A DNA stretch of 64,000 bases from Cafeteria roenbergensis (lineage: Eukaryota > Sar > Bigyra > Bicosoecida > Cafeteriaceae), in the NCBI GenBank assembly GCA_008330645.1, contig VLTN01000009.1, positions 248,001 through 312,000 of the forward strand, in the 5' to 3' direction. Shown in pieces: positions 61,946 through 64,000 of this stretch. The position numbers and the translations under genes are program-made. Position 1 is the first letter of the stretch; each line of letters begins with the position of its first letter. The notes under the pieces were generated by a model, which made no database searches, was not told where the DNA came from, and saw only the letters and a list, made by a program, of their open reading frames with translations.

Positions 61946-64000
61946 ATGCTGGCGGCCGCGGCCCGTGGCGCCAACGCAACGCGCGCGCGCGCCGCTCTGG
62001 CTGCGCGCGCTGCTCCGTTTGCGTCTGCGATGGCGTCGACCGTGCGGCAGCACCTCGGCTTTGGGGTGCGCTGCAAGACCGGGGCAGTTGCGGAGGACAT
62101 GATTGGGTCGTGCGCGTCGGAGTGGAAGCCGACCGACCGCAAGGTGCGGAACGTGGCCGTGATTGCTCACGTCGACCACGGCAAGACTTCGCTGGTCGAC
62201 TGCCTGCTGCAGGCCTCGGGCGAGTTTGGCGACATGGAGCTTGGCGACCGCGTGATGGACTCGGACCAGATCGAGATGGAGCGTGGAATCACGATCCTCT
62301 CCAAGTGCACGTCCTTCAGCTGGGGCGAGGGCGACGACAAGGTGCTGTTCAACATCGTGGACACGCCAGGGCACGCAGACTTTGGAGGCGAGGTGGAGCG
62401 CGTGCTCCACATGGTGGACGCGGTGATGCTGGTCGTCTGCGCGCGGGAGGGCCCCATGCCGCAGACGCGCTTTGTGCTCTCCAAGGCGCTGGCCAAGGGC
62501 CTGTCGCCGCTCGTGGTGTTTAACAAGGCCGACCGCGAGGACGCCCGCCTCGGCGAGGTCGAGGACGAGGTTCTGGACCTGCTCATCTCGCTTGATGCGC
62601 AGGAGCACCAGCTGGACCACCCCACGTGGTACACGTCGGCCAAGGACGGCTGGGCCACCGAGGACATCGAGCTGACCAGCCGCACCTCCATGGCGCCCCT
62701 CCTCGACGCCCTCAGGGCGCACGTGCCGCCCCCCAAGGTCATCGGCAACACGGACACGGAGCCGTTCCGCATGCTCGTGTCGCAGATCAGCGTGGACCCG
62801 TACGTCGGGAAGCTCGCCCTCGGCCGCATCGCCTCCGGCCGCCTCCAGCCCGGCGACTCAGTGCGCAGCATCTCCCTCGGGGGCGAAATCCTCGAGGAGG
62901 GGACCATCACCAAGCTGATGGCCCGCCGCGGCACCGGGGCCGTGGAGATCACCGAAGCCCAGGCCGGCGACATCGTGGAGGTCGCGGGCCTCAGCACCCC
63001 CGACCCGACCTACACCGTGTGCGCCACCAACGACAAGTGCACCCGCCCGCTCTTCGCGGACCCTATTGACCCCCCCACGCTCTCCATGGCCTTTGCCGTG
63101 AACGACAGCCCCCTGGCGGGCAGGGAGGGGACAAAGCTCACCTCCGCGCAGCTGCAGAAGCGGCTGTACCAGGAGGCCATTGTGAACGTTGCCATCGACG
63201 TGGAGCAGGCGCCCCCCATGGAGGGCATGTCCGAGGCCGTGGCGGTGTCCGGCCGCGGCGAGCTCCAGCTGGCCGTGCTGATCGAGAACCTCAGGCGCGA
63301 GGGCTTCGAGCTCAGCATCGGCCCGCCCCGCGTGGTCTTCCGCACCAACGAGCAGGGCAAGCGCGAGGAGCCGTACGAGGAGCTCCGCCTGGATGGTGAG
63401 CTCGCCGCGACTCTCGCCGTTGCCAGCATCCGCTGCCTCGTGCTGCCTGCCCCTTGCCCCCCCTGCCACTTGTCCCCCCCGCCCCCCCAGCCCGCGCACG
63501 TCCGCACACGCCAACGGGGTGCCCTTCCCACCCCTCCCTCCACCCCTATGTCCGCCTTTCCGCGTGCTGCCTCGCCTTCGCGTCCGCAGTGCCCGAGGAG
63601 TGCACCGGCTCCTTGATTGAGTCCCTTGCGCGGCGCAAGGGCGACCTGCGGGAGTTCGTCACCGGCAGCGACGGCATGGCCCGCCTGTTCTTCCACGCCC
63701 CGTCTCGCTCCCTGCTCGGTTTCCAGTCCGAGTTCAAGACGGAGACCAAGGGGCGCGGTGTGATGAACCGCCTCTTCGACGGCTACGGCCCCTACAACAC
63801 CGAGGCGTCCCGCACTCGCAAGGGCGCCCTGGTCAGCTCTGCCACGGGCACCACCTCTGCCTACTCCCTCGAGGGCATCGAGGCGCGCGGCACCCTGTTC
63901 ATTGGCCCCCAGACCGCCGTGTATGCGGGCATGGTCATCGGCGAGCACGTCCGCGACCTGGACCTCGAGGTCAACCCCGTCAAGGCCAAGAAGCTCACGA
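61946..64000 (+). CDS. typA: TypA/BipA translational GTPase, organellar, cut by window end
   Basis: Exon 1 is 61946-63395 and exon 2 runs from 63590 past the edge (intron 194 bp, GTGAGC...CCGCAG), giving 620 residues here; about 60 more are expected. The presequence MLAAAARGANATRARAALAA is Arg/Ala-rich without acids, so import into mitochondria is likely. GTPase motifs: G1 AHVDHGKTSL, G2 ERGIT, G3 DTPGHAD, G4 NKAD, G5 SAK. Domain 2 (beta-barrel) and the EF-G-like domains III and V follow, including AVSGRGELQLAVLIENLRRE and the TypA-specific segment RGVMNRLFDGYGPYNTE. TypA binds the ribosome like EF-G and aids subunit assembly and stress translation in bacteria. The exon join reads RLD-VPEECTGSLIESLARR. 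Confidence 0.93.

Noticed and set aside
1-64000. Search for transposons, virus-like elements, CRISPR arrays and ribosomal RNA
   Set aside because: No reverse transcriptase, transposase, integrase or capsid motif, no long terminal repeats, no regularly spaced direct repeats with unique spacers outside coding minisatellites and no rRNA-like sequence was recognised.

Overview
This is a very GC-rich, gene-dense stretch of a eukaryotic nuclear genome. Genes carry short GT-AG introns, and several encoded families are absent from bacteria: TFIIE-alpha, the COMPASS subunit RbBP5, the PP2A catalytic subunit, a polycystin channel, MOZART1, SAS-6 and C2CD3. The centriole and cilium genes say the organism builds flagella. 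No plastid-type protein was seen. The combination fits a compact-genome heterotrophic flagellate such as a GC-rich stramenopile (bicosoecid-like), but this assignment is inference from composition and gene content only.

Layout. 1-2629 has no gene I can support. 2630-3774 (+) is a two-domain TPR co-chaperone; 4292-6465 (-) an MBOAT acyltransferase; 6707-8944 (+) an unrecognised disordered protein; 9292-11168 (-) a WD40 protein; 11584-15965 (-) a polycystin-2-like channel; 16738-19116 (+) RbBP5/SWD1; 19549-21351 (-) TFIIE-alpha; 21602-22974 (+) PP2A catalytic subunit; 23467-23813 (-) MOZART1; 23958-24852 (+) a CHP1/calcineurin-B-like EF-hand protein; 25425-28261 (-) SAS-6; 28524-29851 (+) a likely ATP synthase subunit d; 30215-39760 (-) a giant C2CD3-like protein; 40091-44182 (-) a GT47 plus GT34 double glycosyltransferase; 44375-45774 (+) a globin with an acylation motif; 46110-55264 (-) a copine-like double-C2 giant; 55557-57395 (+) a CLPTM1 family protein; 57630-61634 (-) a family X DNA polymerase with an FHA-like N-terminus; 61946 to the window end (+) a TypA/BipA GTPase with an organelle presequence, cut by the edge.

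Genes alternate in strand almost perfectly, giving eight divergent promoters of about 140-770 bp and nine tail-to-tail junctions of about 230-570 bp. I reconstructed 25 introns by joining frames at splice sites and checking that the joined protein matches its family. All end in GCAG and nearly all start GTGAG. Introns sit at the 5' ends of genes, and final exons are long and uninterrupted.

Functional themes. SAS-6, C2CD3 and MOZART1 act in centriole assembly and microtubule nucleation, and the polycystin channel is a typical ciliary protein; all four lie on the minus strand between 11.6 and 39.8 kb. RbBP5 and TFIIE-alpha serve chromatin and transcription. The acyltransferase, CLPTM1 protein and double glycosyltransferase serve membrane and secretory functions. 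TypA and ATP synthase d appear to be mitochondrial. No mobile element, virus-like element, tRNA, rRNA or CRISPR array was recognised.
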